The notes: generated by a model from the sequence alone, not told the origin. 64,000 bases of DNA from Acanthacorydalis orientalis (GCA_034766995.1 CM068317.1:35707249-35771248), one strand, 5' to 3'; positions 12,106-24,635 are shown, counted from the stretch's first letter. Translations and numbers: made by a program.

Positions 12106-12327
12106 TCAATAAATGAGCAAATTTGTGTGTTGCAGATGGTATAGACGCCAGTAGACATATGTTACTACGGAGCTGTCTGCAATATCCTGACCAGTTCCGG
12201 TCAAAGAGGCCGTAATTACCAATTTGTCATCGCGTATTTGGTAGTAATTAATTATTGCAGCGTTTCCCGTTGGGATGAATATATCCTTGTCGTTTGTATG
12301 GATTTTCGAGATTCTATTTTCAACGTA
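12106..12327 (-). CDS. Candidate terminal or internal exon, minus-strand reading
   Basis: On the minus strand the acceptor atctcctgttgcag ends at 12328 and is followed by 73 open codons to a TGA at 12108-12106. The peptide starts YVENRISKI and contains PTGNAAIINYYQIRDD and GTGQDIADSSVVTYVYW, a beta-strand-like composition with mixed third-position bases. I see no strong donor and no nearby AATAAA on that strand. The GC-enriched block coincides well with this frame. No family recognised. Overlaps the plus-strand alternative at 12136. Confidence 0.35.
   Translation of the reverse strand, partial: YVENRISKIHTNDKDIFIPTGNAAIINYYQIRDDKLVITASLTGTGQDIADSSVVTYVYWRLYHLQHTNLLIY
12136..12215 (+). CDS. 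Candidate second exon of the 10 kb gene, plus-strand reading
   Basis: The acceptor ttgtgtgttgcag ends at 12135. Joined in phase 1 to the exon ending at 10109, the frame continues for 26 codons through DGIDASRHMLLRSC and QYPDQFRSKRP to a TAA at 12213-12215. A donor-like GCC|GTAATT at 12212 could instead splice it onward before that stop. If it ends here the product would be only 50 residues. This overlaps a minus-strand exon candidate, and at most one of the two is likely to be right. The matching phase and acceptor favour this reading. The long minus-strand frame and the fact that high GC continues to about 12345 argue against it. Confidence 0.33.
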
Positions 12328-12359
12328 CTGCAACAGGAGATGAAATGTTGATTGCAAAT

Positions 12360-13040
12360 AGGAACACTTATCGATTTAATCGTTGGCGGGAATAAAATAT
12401 ATTTATGTATCGGCTGACCGTTTCTATAACGTTATTAAATTATTGCGTTTGAACTAGTCGTTTTCCTTGCAGGAAATTATGACATATACGAAAAGTTGTA
12501 CGGTATATGAGGAATGAATAAAGGCTGTGAAGTGGAATAAATCGATGCTTTAGCAACATCGTGTATGTTATTGGTTTTACCATTTATTTATCAATTAATA
12601 TGAATAATATACTTTTTAATACAAGATTAAAACTAGTAATGTATACATAAATTGAAAATATTAATATAGCACATAAATATAAAGTATAGCTTCTTCTGTA
12701 ACTTAGTTATCTAAAAAATACAGCAACATGAGTGTAGAAAATAATAAATTATTGTATATTTATGGCAATAAAAATTATTATTGGCTTATAAAGAAGTGAA
12801 ACATATATTGAGAGAAAAGATAATTGTTTTTTGATGAAATTTTTAAAAATATTAAAAATCATATACAATTTTTTAACCGTTTTAATAAAAAAAAAGATAT
12901 AAAACTATACTAGGAAACTTTTTTTAAAAAAAATAAACTAATGAATTACTTCCTTAAAAACAATTGTACGAATTATATTTTTAAGAAAACTTTGATGTCT
13001 TATTTTTCAATGGTATAGTAATATCATCTTCTTAATAATA
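12360..13040. other. AT-rich spacer
   Basis: A slightly richer stretch to about 12570, then AT-rich sequence. No splice-bounded frame seen. Confidence 0.4.
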
Positions 13041-13044
13041 AAAA

Positions 13045-13290
13045 CCCACATTTCTCGCGACTTTGACTGTAACGTCGCCGTCTGCCACCATTTGGCGAAT
13101 GTGATATGTAAAGAAATTTTCATAAAGGACTGGTTTCAAGTTTAATTCATTAAGTTTCATTCTTAGATAGTTTTAGTTTTTATATATGTTCTTAAATATA
13201 TTTTATTGTAAAAACCAATAAACAGTTTTTCTTTCACTGTTTCTTTCTATTTCCCGTCAATTTTGACGGGCTACATACTAGTTTTATATT
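13045..13290. other. GC-enriched patch with a perfect 8-bp hairpin
   Basis: CpG-bearing sequence at 13055-13110 is followed at 13253-13270 by CCCGTCAATTTTGACGGG, an 8-bp stem with a 2-base spacer. The pairing is perfect, which is rare here. It may be a remnant of a mobile element end; no partner inverted repeat was found. Confidence 0.3.
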
Positions 13291-15480
13291 AATGGTCCAG
13301 CCATATTTCATATTACTGAACCATTTAAAATTCGTACCGTACATGAAAATAAATGTCCAACATGACATACTACAAGTTGTAACAGGTTTTTGTTATAATT
13401 CATGAAATAAAGTGTGTGACTTTGATAGAAAATTTAAAGATATTTTTATTTTGAAAACAATAATAAATATTTTAGTAAAACTAAAGTAAATTGATATTAT
13501 TTACTATATTGATTAGATTAAATTATAATAAGACACTAATCTTTTAAACAAGTTATTTAGATATAAAAACCTATTAAATAAAGATTAAAATTCAAATTAA
13601 AAATATATTACTAAGTAGAGAATTTAAATTAGTAAATTATGTACATCAGAAAACTAAAGGTAGTTATTTTCTAACATTCGATTTACTGTTTAATATTATA
13701 TCATAAACATAATATTTTTTGATTCAAAATAATTATCGAAATGTTTTGTCTCCAGTATATATAAATAAAATTTGAACCAATATAAGTACAGTAATTTTGA
13801 ATTGAGTCAGCAATATCAATCCAATAATTTGTTATTACTGTTAAGAGATACGCGTTCATATAATTTTGTTTCCGTATAAAGAGAAGCTTCGTATAACACA
13901 TCGTAAGATTGCTGCTGGAAAATTAATGTCTTCTCAAATTGCAGAATAGCATTTACAACAACATCCAACTGTTTCAACGCCTGGACATTATTATGTTTTC
14001 ATGATAAGTTTTGTTTTACTACCGTTATATAAAACGCTAAAGGCGAACGTTTCTATAATAGAAACAATAATATTTACCAACAAGTATATTTATTATTACA
14101 AACAAACTAGTAAAATGATACTATTATCAATGAAAATATATAAATATACGTACAGAAATGTATTTTTATTTGCAAAAATATATTAAGCAATTTATAAAAT
14201 AAATTTTGATATCGTTAATATTTTAAGTAATTTATTATTACGGTGACTGAAATCTTATTCAAAAATATTATTCAGGAAATTCATAATGTTATAAGAAAAA
14301 ACTGAAGATTTATGCTATCAATTTTTCAAGGAAAAAATATTTTTTAATGTTACTACAATCTCAGTTCGTTTTCTTGTTGTGTATTCTTTTTAATTAAAAA
14401 ACATCGAATGAATGTTATTTTCAGCACAGCAGTTGAATTTAATTTTGTTAAGATTGATGATGTATATTCTTTATACAGAATTTTTGTTACATTGAAAGAT
14501 ATATAAAATTGAAAACGTTAAATTTAAATTAACAAACAATATATATATATATATATATACACATATTATTTAACCATTTAATGAGTAGTCTAAGTTTTAA
14601 CTTTGTAATATATTTTATATAATTTATTTCTATTAGAATGTAAAATATATATTTATGACATTTAAAGTCGTTTTAATATATTAAGAGGGTTTTTCGGGTT
14701 GAATTCCTGAAAAAAAATAAAAAAGAACAAAAAACTTTTCAATAGTTCTTTCGATTGAATATATAATGAAATCGTAAATTAAATCTCCTTGTCTTAAATA
14801 GAAAATTTTTCTCCACATTTTAAGAGATAAACATTTTATTTGCTTATTGGTTGAGAATTTATTACTATTTGAACGCAGTCTTAAATTCGTTAGACTTGGC
14901 TCGGTGTTGAATATTAAGTTCTGGTAGACTTTTCGTCAAAACTATTATATTTTATGTTTATATATTAAGGTTAGAAACCTGAGGGATTATTTATTTGATA
15001 CAACATGCTGATTACATTTTGAAAATGTAAGTACTATATTTTTTATCAAAGTTGATCATTTCTTTTTCAAGAATAAGTAGAATTTCATGTATTCATTGTT
15101 TTATAATTATTTAAATCTTGAACTCTATCTTAATAAATTAACAGTAATATAAATACATTCTATATTTTCCTACATAAATATGCAAGAAGAGTGATAAACA
15201 TTATTTTTGGAAAATGATTAAAGATAAATTCTAATTTTTAAAACTACGATTACTGCTATCTATTTCAAATATGAATATCAAACAAGTATTAATTCATTTA
15301 GTTTAACAGATAATATTTCTTATCTGTGGCGAATTTTTTTTTAAATTTATCGTTACTTTTACTGTTTGAATGGCGGTTACAGCATAGTAACAGCTATGAT
15401 AGTCACTATATATTCAAACACACTGTAATACATTTTCTTGATAATACATAGAGTTTAAATATACGCACATATATACATAC

Positions 15481-15483
<3 letters not shown>

Positions 15484-15531
<48 letters not shown>
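15484..15531. repeat. (TA)n microsatellite, 48 bp
   Basis: Pure TA run preceded by CATA units. Confidence 0.95.
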
Positions 15532-15533
<2 letters not shown>

Positions 15534-15764
15534 ACAAAAAAGTTTTCGAATAGATAAACATTTTTTTTATTTTTAATTTTTCCTCAATGAGTAATATTTT
15601 TAATAAAAGATAAAAAAGTTAAATAATGCTTGAGAACATCATAGAAAACAAGTAACAGCATTTTAACACAAAGAAATTGTGAAGTTGTAGATTCTGTTCT
15701 GTTTAAAATAAGGAAGAATGTTGTAAAAAATAATAATATGTAAATATAAAAAAGAAAATGTATG

Positions 15765-15768
<4 letters not shown>

Positions 15769-15829
<61 letters not shown>
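15769..15829. repeat. (TA)n microsatellite, 61 bp
   Basis: Pure TA run preceded by TATG units. Confidence 0.95.
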
Positions 15830-15832
<3 letters not shown>

Positions 15833-16054
15833 AAGAATTTAATTAGTATAAAACTCGTGTTTATTTTTTCAGACTATTCTTTTTCAATTATAACCCGTAT
15901 ATTTTTAATTAATCCTTTTGTATACTAATAATTAATGTTATAAATGTTTTTCTTTCAAATACTATCAACATTTTTTATATAAATAAAAATAATCATATCA
16001 AAATGTAGATTTTCTAAATCTTATACACGCATTATATTGTATATGATACGCGTA

Positions 16055-16087
<33 letters not shown>

Positions 16088-16306
16088 AAGAAGTAAAAGT
16101 ATGAATAAAAAAATGAAACAATTTTAAGAAAATTGTAGATCCGCATTTAAATGTATTTATCAAAATTAATTAAGCGATTAAAATGCGATTCGTATGGCTT
16201 ATTTTAAATTTAAGTTCAAATCGTAAAAATCTTCTAGTAAGAGATTTAAGATGCTGCAATTTGCTAATACTGCATAGACATCATTATTCAAATGGTATTA
16301 TCTTTA

Positions 16307-16395
16307 TTCTTGCTAGCAGAATGCAATCGGATAACCAAATGATGGCGGCATTGATCAGACTTAAGGAGAGATTTATACGGTTTACTGCGTGTTAA
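16307..16395 (+). CDS. Weak terminal-exon candidate
   Basis: The acceptor ttcttgctagcag is followed by a GC-enriched stretch coding MQSDNQMMAALIRLKERF and a few more residues before TAA at 16393-16395. The enclosing 70-codon frame starts at an ATG at 16183. No family recognised; probably noncoding. Confidence 0.12.
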
Positions 16396-16399
16396 AGTT

Positions 16400-16671
16400 G
16401 AATGAAGGTGCAGACGGTTGAATTTATAATATATAAAGGTTTAACATGTTTTGAAAAATTTAAATATTGCAGAATATGATGAAAATTATGCATGCTTCTT
16501 ATATATATATTAAAAAAATACTATACACAAAAAAGGAAAAGAATAAGTTATTTTTTTTAAAAAAAATCTATTCATGTTTTTATAATACTTGTACTGTTGA
16601 TTTTTAGAATGGAAAGCATTGAAATCATCTTTTTTTAAAGTTTAATGAATGATGGTCATCTATTTATAAAT

Positions 16672-16710
<39 letters not shown>

Positions 16711-18160
16711 TGTATATGATTATTACTTTTTAAAAAAATATATTTTTATTTTCAGGTTAAATTTTTTAATTGAAAGTTTAATTTCAAATAAACCTACGCC
16801 ATTTTAATCTCAGATAATATTTTTTTTTATATATTTTATACTAATTAGAAATTTATAAATCTTTTTAAACTTTTTAACACATTTATAATGTATATGATAA
16901 AAAATATCTAAATGTATACATTTTGCGGCTGATAAGTGATTGTAATTGCCTACCTAAATAATACTATAAATAAAATATAGTTTTGAAATTGTGCCTAAAT
17001 TTACTTCCACAAATGATTTTTTCAGTCAATCTATAAACTACAAAAACTTTTCTGTTGAAAAATGTTTCATAATTTATTATTGATCATTTTGTATTATTAC
17101 TTTTCCGTATTTTGATGGAAATTATGACCTCGTACCTTTCAGTATAACATAATTGAACAAGAATTATTACAAATTAAGTATTGAGCATTTTTGGTAAGAA
17201 ATTTTTTTGTGATTTGTGAGGTAAGTGAGAAATTAATCTCTGAAAATGATTTACCGGGTTTTAGTTTTAAGTATTTCTCCATTCTATGATAAATGATTTT
17301 CTTATTAAATAATTATTTTAAAACTTTTGAAAATTGTGCTTTAAAATTTAATTAAAAAAGTATTTATTAGATTACTTTTTTGACAGTAAATGAACATAAA
17401 ATTTTAATGAAACTATTTTAAAGAGATAAGAGTTAATATACCTAAATTTTAATAAAACTATTGTAAAGGACAAGAGTTTACATACCTAAGTTTCTATGTC
17501 AAATTCTATAAATATATGAATTTTTTTCTAAAAAGAATTAATTAAATAAGACCAAACAATATTTATATTTTTTTAAAAAATTTACCAAAGTTTAGAGTTA
17601 TTGGAATTATTAATAAAAAAAACAAATATTCTTCTATTTATTTTATATTTCAAATAATAAATTATTTGTTTCCTATTAAGATTAAGTGTTGATATATTAA
17701 TTTATTGTTTATAAATAATGGAATGAAAAGAAAATTGCTGATAATAAATTTTTTTTTCAGTTATTAATTTGAATAAATATATTTTTATATATGCATTTTA
17801 GCTACATACTAAAGCAGTATACCTGATAATGATGACTTGAAATCAGGAAAAAATTATCAATAATATTTATTCCTGTTTTAAAAAAGTTTAATTACTAAAA
17901 TGTTAATTACTTGAAAGTTTTATTTTATTGTTTTATTGTACGTGACGATAATAAAATTTCATAGAAAATATAGGAAGTACGAAATAAAGACTGGATTCAT
18001 TATCAGAGAAATAAATACTCTTAAGAATCATCTGTATATACAAAATTTAAAAAAAATGTTTTAAAAAACTAACATTAAGTTCGTTAGCACGTGACGAAGA
18101 TAACATAATCATTGATCCATATTTATTTTATCAAGATCGAAATTTAAGAAGACAATTTGT
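16400..18160. other. AT-rich spacer with a 45-bp tandem duplication
   Basis: TA tract 16675-16706 and the tandem pair at 17399-17488. A strong donor-like GAG|GTAAGTGAG begins at 17221, but no clear exon precedes it. Confidence 0.45.
17399..17488. repeat. Tandem duplication, period 45 bp, two copies
   Basis: Copy 1 at 17399-17443 and copy 2 at 17444-17488 share AAATTTTAAT, AAACTATT and a CCTA end, with roughly 80-85% identity. Confidence 0.8.
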
Positions 18161-18179
18161 AGGCCTGAAAAAAGTATCT

Positions 18180-18545
18180 CTATTTAGCGGTTATGCTATT
18201 CAAAAGTATCATAAAGTGGCGTATACTATCTTAACGTTACACAACAATCTACGTACAGGAGAGCCAGACGTCATTACAGCAGAATGCGACCGGTGGATGT
18301 AGCGTCTTCTTTTTGGAGTCGAGTTAGTAGGTAGCATACCGGCAGTTCGCATTCAGGAGTGGTCTCAGTGTGTCTGTCACGACTGTCTCATCAACATCAT
18401 CAGGATAATTTATTCACTAGGGGATTCAGTGGTAGTATACTGGTACTACTACTGGTAGATATATTGTGCGCCATGACGAGTCGCATTAGAGGATTTGTGT
18501 CTTGCCCGTTTACGTTTCACCAACACAGTTTATACATACTTTATA
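18180..18545. promoter_or_regulatory. GC-enriched promoter-like island
   Basis: About 350 bp of raised GC and CpG. It contains a CRE-like GACGTCAT near 18268, an arthropod initiator-like TCTCAGTG (A at 18367) and a second ATTCAGTG (A at 18428). An ATG in context gcgccATGACG lies near 18473. No perfect donor follows on either strand. It is bounded on the right by a long TA tract. Most likely a promoter or first exon; orientation unknown. Confidence 0.35.
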
Positions 18546-18588
18546 TATAGTTGTACTGAAATGTTCGTTTTTATAAATTTATTATACG

Positions 18589-18591
<3 letters not shown>

Positions 18592-18646
<55 letters not shown>
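18592..18646. repeat. (TA)n microsatellite, 55 bp
   Basis: Pure TA run followed by GT units. Confidence 0.95.
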
Positions 18647-18652
<6 letters not shown>

Positions 18653-18689
18653 CATGTATGTGTGTGTGTATATAGTTATTTTTATCAAG

Positions 18690-21110
18690 AACTACTTTTA
18701 AACAGCAGACATATTAAGTTGATGAAAAATATAAAAAAACTTTATAAAAGATTTATCTTGTTTTTCTAAATAAAATCTTTAAAACTTACAAAACCAAAAA
18801 CTGTAAATTACTATAAATTATCAAATGGATTAATTTTTAAAAAGAAACGGAGGATTGAAAACACTATTTGATTTTTTTATACAAAATATTTTACTTGAAA
18901 ATCAAAATTTCTTCAATTAAGTAAATACTTATTATTATTTATTACAGCCTCTTATGTTTTGGCATCATTTTAGCCTGCACATGTGTTTTCTGTTTGGAAA
19001 CGTCATAGGATCATTTTCGAAGAACAAATGTACATTTTTAAGACTTATAAACACAGTTTTATCCTCTTAATACTGTTTTATAATCATCGAAATAGATGAT
19101 AATTTTTTAAGGCTATGTCTGGAAAAGAGAGAAGATGTATAAAAAAGTCTTAAATTAATTTTTACTAATTTCCATTGGGTTTCAATTGCAGTGTACACTG
19201 TTTTTCTTTTTTAAAAAAAACAATACCTTTTCTATTTGTCAAAAATAGATTTTTGTTAGATATATTGCTTTGGTTATGTGAAATATTTGTCCAGTAATAC
19301 ATTTTTTTTGTCAAGTAATAACTTATAAAATGTTTTTTTTTTGAAATTACTACAAATATGTCACAATAACTTTTAAAAATGCACTAATTTTTTTAAATTC
19401 TTTCATCAGTTTTATTGGTAATTTATAACTTCTTGTTTGAATATCACTAGTGTATTTAACTTATGTTTCATCTTTAATGACTGATCGACTTAAAATAAAT
19501 CTTTCTTTAATCACTAGATTAGAGAACTGAATGCTAAGATTTAAGCTTTCATTTTTTTTCGGTTAACAAATACAAAACCCAAATATCGAGACTTGAAATG
19601 TACCAAAGTTTTTGTAAGCTCAAAGTATTTAGAATTGTTTATTTAATCTTTTAAAAATATCTTTAATTGATATTCGTGTGTTTTGTAAATTTCTAACAAA
19701 ATCATCAATAACCTCACTCAGATGAACCTATTATTACTTGTTACATAAATTAAACTTTTTATTTCGTACTCAAATAATATTTAATTTTTTTAAAACAGCA
19801 CCTGACGATCTATCTACTCTATTGATGGATTCTATCAGCTACTTTTATCTCCTTAATATATCTCACAAATATGATTACTGAAATATTTAATTTTTTCTGA
19901 AGCTTGAATAACATTATATGTAAAAAATTCAAATATGCACTACTTTTCAGCGATAAGTAAAAACAAAATCAAATTCAACCCAATTCACATTAAAATATCA
20001 CAGATTTTTTCAATTATATGACTGTACAAATTTGAAACCAAATTCAACTTGTGATCACTTAATAATTACAAAAATAGTAATATATCTAAGGAAATAGAAA
20101 CCGTAATGTGTTACAGAAATGAAGCTATTAATAAATAGTAAATGATATTTAAAATAACACTAATAAAATCTGATGGTACAAGTGAAAATAAAAGAGTATA
20201 TTTAGGTATGCCGTCAAAATTTAAAAAAAAGTAATATTTTAATGAATATTAATTTATATATAAACGAATGGTTTATAAAATTTACTATGTACAATTAAAT
20301 AAATTATTTTTTAAAGTATTCAATCTTACAAATAGACTAGAACTAAACATCAATAAATGATAACCTTGATTACATAATTAATATTTTTTATGAGATAATT
20401 TCATAATATAACGAAAATAAATATTTACATTATAATATTATGATATTTGAATGATTAAAGAATTTGGTTTCGGAAGACTGCATTAAAAAGATAATTTACT
20501 ATTAAAAATTCAAGATACAATCAAAATTTCTAGGAAACCCACTTACTTTAATACATATTAAACATGTATTTATTTCTTAAAAATGTGTTTTATTACTATG
20601 TGCTTTAGATTATGTATTTTAACACTCAATTAAAAATTATGTATTTTAATAGTTAATCTCAGAACTGATAATAGATTTTTGATTGACATTGACATGTTAT
20701 TGAAAATATTAATGATGTATTTACAGACATCAGTTTCAATTGTACAAACTTTAAAAATTCTACACACATTAAAATATATAATAATGAATTTTTTTAAACC
20801 TAATTTTATTAATATACTCAATATTTACTTTTCAGTTGGAGCGTTAGTAAATATTTATATGTTTGATATTATTATATATTATAATAAAATCTTAAGTATA
20901 ACTCCAATGTATGGCTTTTCAATTTAATACGTTATTTTATTCACTCGTATTCACAATAAATGTTTCACATTCCTTCCAGTGAAAACTAATGTCGTTTTCT
21001 TATATATTCGTTAGTCGTATTTGTATTATGAAAATAGGAAATACCGTAAACAGGCAATGTCATTTAAAAGATCTTATTTCATGTAAGCAGAATATGTTTC
21101 TATATAAATA
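18690..21110. other. AT-rich spacer
   Basis: No TA tract longer than about 10 bp in this 2.4 kb, unusual for the window. Opposing 63- and 82-codon frames at 20.63-20.93 kb overlap one another and are AT-driven; no exon signals support them. Confidence 0.45.
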
Positions 21111-21115
21111 TATGA

Positions 21116-21120
<5 letters not shown>

Positions 21121-21164
<44 letters not shown>
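21121..21164. repeat. (TA)n microsatellite, 44 bp
   Basis: Pure TA run, 190 bp to the left of the recursive-splice-like site. Confidence 0.95.
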
Positions 21165-21167
<3 letters not shown>

Positions 21168-21354
21168 TTAAATGAAAAATACCTATTAAATATTTTTGTT
21201 ATAAACATTATCAGAATGTAGTTACAAACAACATAAATCTTTATATAAATCGTACCAATATGTGAAATGCAATACTAATATTTGTGAAAAATATATTTTC
21301 ACTATGAAAACTACTATACATATGTATACTTGTTTAGATTTTATAAATACTTAC

Positions 21355-21401
21355 GTACTAGAAATCTTATGATTGTTGGAAATTCTTGTATTTTTACATA
21401 C
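21355..21401 (-). other. Mini-exon or recursive splice site, minus strand
   Basis: Read on the minus strand, a long pyrimidine tract ttttttcttatttcag is followed at once by GTATGT, so acceptor and donor share the junction. This is the arrangement of a recursive splice site in long insect introns. Forty-seven bases later comes a second consensus donor, TAC|GTAAGT, as in a recursive-splice exon. Two of three frames of the 47-bp unit are open; one reads YVKIQEFPTIIRFLV. A branch-like ctaat lies upstream. It may be an ordinary 47-bp exon or a ratchet point in a long minus-strand intron. Confidence 0.45.
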
Positions 21402-21829
21402 CTGAAATAAGAAAAAATATATTAGTAATGCAAATATTTTTAATTAATAAATAACAAATTAATAAGAAAAATATATTTATATTTAAATGAAATATCTAAT
21501 TATGTTTTCATACGTGCAGTAGTTTTTGTATTTATTGTTTTGAATTTTTTTTATTAGTAGTATACTAATTAATTATTTTACTTGATATTAAATAAGTTTA
21601 AGTTATGAATTAGTTTTCATTCCTTGGCATATTAATATACTGACACGAAATTACTATTAACTTTAGTATTTGGATGAATACTTTAGATAAGATTTAATTT
21701 ATTAAACTGATTGGAGGTTACATTTATTTGATTACGACCGAACTTAATAATCGATTAATACTTGCAATGAATTGACAAGTATATAATTAATATATTTCTG
21801 CTGTTTAACATTCACAAAAACGTAATCAC

Positions 21830-22165
21830 GACATTAAGGGCACTCATTACAAGAAGCGTTCAAAGATACGCCCACTAAACATTAATTACCTTACGAATTA
21901 GTGTTAACGCGACAATGTCGGCGGTAGAACTAGTAAGGGGTTGGTGGTATAGAGTAGATGCAGACCGTAAACGACACATTAATGTGTGTCGAGAAATGTG
22001 TAAACAAACAAACGAACAAAACATTCTACAGCTACGTCAGCGGGCCACCAAACAAACAGACGAGACAAACAAGAGGGAAACAATCAGTAAGAGCGAGCTT
22101 TGTGTCCCGCACGTTTATGATTTAACTGTCGTACCTCTTGTTATAATTCGAGGAAAATAATAACA
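21830..22165. promoter_or_regulatory. GC-enriched first-exon-like island
   Basis: About 330 bp with raised GC and CpG. It contains an initiator-like ATCAGTAAG near 22084, a minus-strand donor-like AAG|GTAATT near 21890 and plus-strand donor-like CTA|GTAAGG near 21930. It may be a promoter with a first exon on either strand. Confidence 0.35.
21915..22160 (+). CDS. ORF of 81 codons in a GC-enriched island, hypothetical
   Basis: It starts at a true ATG in the favourable context gcgacaATGTCG and runs 81 codons to TAA. The peptide begins MSAVELVRGWWYRVDADRKR, is polar and basic in the middle with many Gln, Thr and Lys, and ends in a hydrophobic segment VVPLVII. No signal peptide or known motif. 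It may be a real small protein, a start exon spliced at GTAAGG after codon 6, or an untranslated exon. Confidence 0.25.
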   Translation: MSAVELVRGWWYRVDADRKRHINVCREMCKQTNEQNILQLRQRATKQTDETNKRETISKSELCVPHVYDLTVVPLVIIRGK

Positions 22166-22384
22166 GTACATCATATTTATTTCGAGTATTGTACTGTGTT
22201 TTACTCTCGTGTATTAATTTTGTTATAATACTGTTTTTTTTCTCTCCCTACTATACAAGTTCATGGATGAAATGAAATGACAACGACTCTGATAAAGAGA
22301 AAAATGAAAAAAGTATTCAATGACATTAAATGTGTTTAGTATGTTTTTCAACTTTATACAGAATACAAATTATTCAATTTATAA

Positions 22385-22388
<4 letters not shown>

Positions 22389-22428
<40 letters not shown>
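22389..22428. repeat. (TA)n microsatellite, 40 bp
   Basis: Pure TA run followed by CACA. Confidence 0.95.
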
Positions 22429-22431
<3 letters not shown>

Positions 22432-24598
22432 ACACATAATAGATATCTAATTTTTAAATCACAAGTACTATATATATATATTAAATGATTATGTTTAAAG
22501 CATTTACTTGATATAGTATAACAAGTAAACACTTCTGGAACTTATATAATCACTAATAGAAATAATAAAAAGTATACTTTTAGTTCTGGTAATTTAGTTA
22601 AATATACTGTCTTATTTTCTTCATTTATTTCAAACTAGATTTGCTTTCAGAAAACAAATATTATTTATATGGTTTTATATTTAATGAACACAAATATTTT
22701 TATTTGAATATCAATTACTGCTTATGAGATTTATGAGAAATAGACACAGTATTTAAATCTCTTTTGAAAAAATACTAATTTGTTCATAAATTAATTAATT
22801 AATGTTGTGTGATATTAAATATATATGAAGACGAATTCGGAGTGAGGCAAATAGAGACAATTATCTTATTATAGAAGTTTTATTCTAAAATTAACTTAAC
22901 TATCAAAGAATCAATTACAACTTCAGTAAATATGAACAATTTTAATTTTGAAAAATTTTTACAAACAAAAAATAATAAAATAATATAAATAAATAAAAAA
23001 ATACTATAAGCTGTAAATTCTAAATAAATTAATAAATTGTAGTTGTGTATAAAAAATATTTAATCATTTTAAGGATTTTATTTTAAAGATATAATTAATA
23101 TTGTTTTATAAAAAATGGAAAAATACATAATTACTTATAAGTAAAAAATAGACTGTATTAGTATTAATAAAATTCGTAGCAATATTTTATATAATATCTT
23201 AATATTAACTATTATTAAATAATGAAATAATATATTAAATGAGCTACGTATTTCTATTGTTTAGTTTGTAAACTAATTCATACAATGTTTTCTTAAATAA
23301 TTAAGTACTGTTTGTTATTGAATGTGACAAGTTTCTTGTTCTAGAGCCTAATATAGAAACTATTCAGTTCATTACACAAAAAGGAATCTACTGAAATGGT
23401 TGTAACGTGAAATAAATATTTCAGAGTTATGTTAACAGTACAATTTTGATGAAATAGTTTTTCAACTTAGTTGGAAATAATTAATTTAAAGCATGAATTT
23501 AATTTATAAATTAAGATTCAGTTTGTTTAAAATAAATCATAGTTTTATTTGATATATCTAACGTTAAAAACTAGAAACTGTCTTTTATATTTGATTGATT
23601 AATCTGTCATTTTCAGATAAATTGAAAAATTGAGACTAGAGTCAAGCAAAGCCACAGTTAAGAAGAATATGATTAGTTATATTCGATTTACAAGTAAGAA
23701 AATTTATAAAATATAATTAGTATTTAAAAAGATACAGTATTGTAGAAAATAAATATTACAAAAACAAAACGTAAGAAAAAAGTGTAACATGTTTAAAAGC
23801 AGTGATGGACGACGTTAATGATTGTAATGTGACAATTATTATCTACATATACATAATCTCCAATTGTTTGTGCCTATATAAATTAATATATACACAAAAG
23901 TATAAAAAATGTAGATAATTTCAGCAACTATTTATATTTATGGACAAATAATTTTATTTTAAAGAAGTTATCGAAAAGGAAAATAGATAAATTGAACTTG
24001 AAAAATATTTTGTATGTACTTAACGTCATTGTTTATCTGATTTATTTGAATCGACAAGGAGTAAAAACATACAAAGTCTTCATTGAATTTTGATTTATGG
24101 TACGATTTTGCATTTGTTCAGGCATAAATCATCAATTACAAAATAATTTCTAACTTTTATAAATGGTGTTGGAGTCAGTAATAGTTAAACTGTTATATTG
24201 GTTAGTAATTTAGATTTGGCTTTGATTGTATTCCAGAATACATTAATAATTCATTTGCTCATTACGTAAAAAACGAAAAATTGCTGTTTTTTTTTTAAAT
24301 TTTTCCCATATCTGCTATTCGTTAGTTGAATTCGTAAAAATATTTAAATAAAATGCAGTGAATTCGCATTGATTACAAATAATTTGGTGATATAATTTTT
24401 TTTTCAAAAATACAATTCTATAAAATCAGATTTGATTTGGTTTCACTAAACAAATCTGACCAGACTTATTCTGATCCTACCTGGTTACACCTGACTAGAT
24501 TTGACCTGATCGAACTGAATTAATTACAAGTAAACTAGAAAAATATTTTTCCAAATAGTTATACTTTTGACAAAAATGTATTTTCGAAAAATTGTCTT

Positions 24599-24635
24599 TT
24601 TTAGCTATGGTAGTAATTTTTAGCTATGGTAGTCT
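24599..24635. repeat. Tandem repeat, period 19 bp
   Basis: The motif TTTTAGCTATGGTAGT occurs twice, 19 bases apart. Confidence 0.85.

Larger units (their letters stand above)
13291..16170. other. AT-rich spacer with long TA tracts
   Basis: TA tracts at 14539-14559, 15484-15531, 15769-15829 and 16057-16074 (followed by ATA units). Open frames of 61-66 codons at 13.7-14.2 kb are AT-biased and lack splice or start support. A donor-like GTAAGTAC at 15026 has no coding sequence before it. Confidence 0.5.

Noticed and set aside
17158..17230. Exon before the strong donor GTAAGTGAG at 17221
   Set aside because: A weak acceptor near 17142 exists but frames close quickly; only the donor motif is good.
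20630..20927. Overlapping 63- and 82-codon frames
   Set aside because: AT-driven and antisense to one another; no ATG context or splice support.
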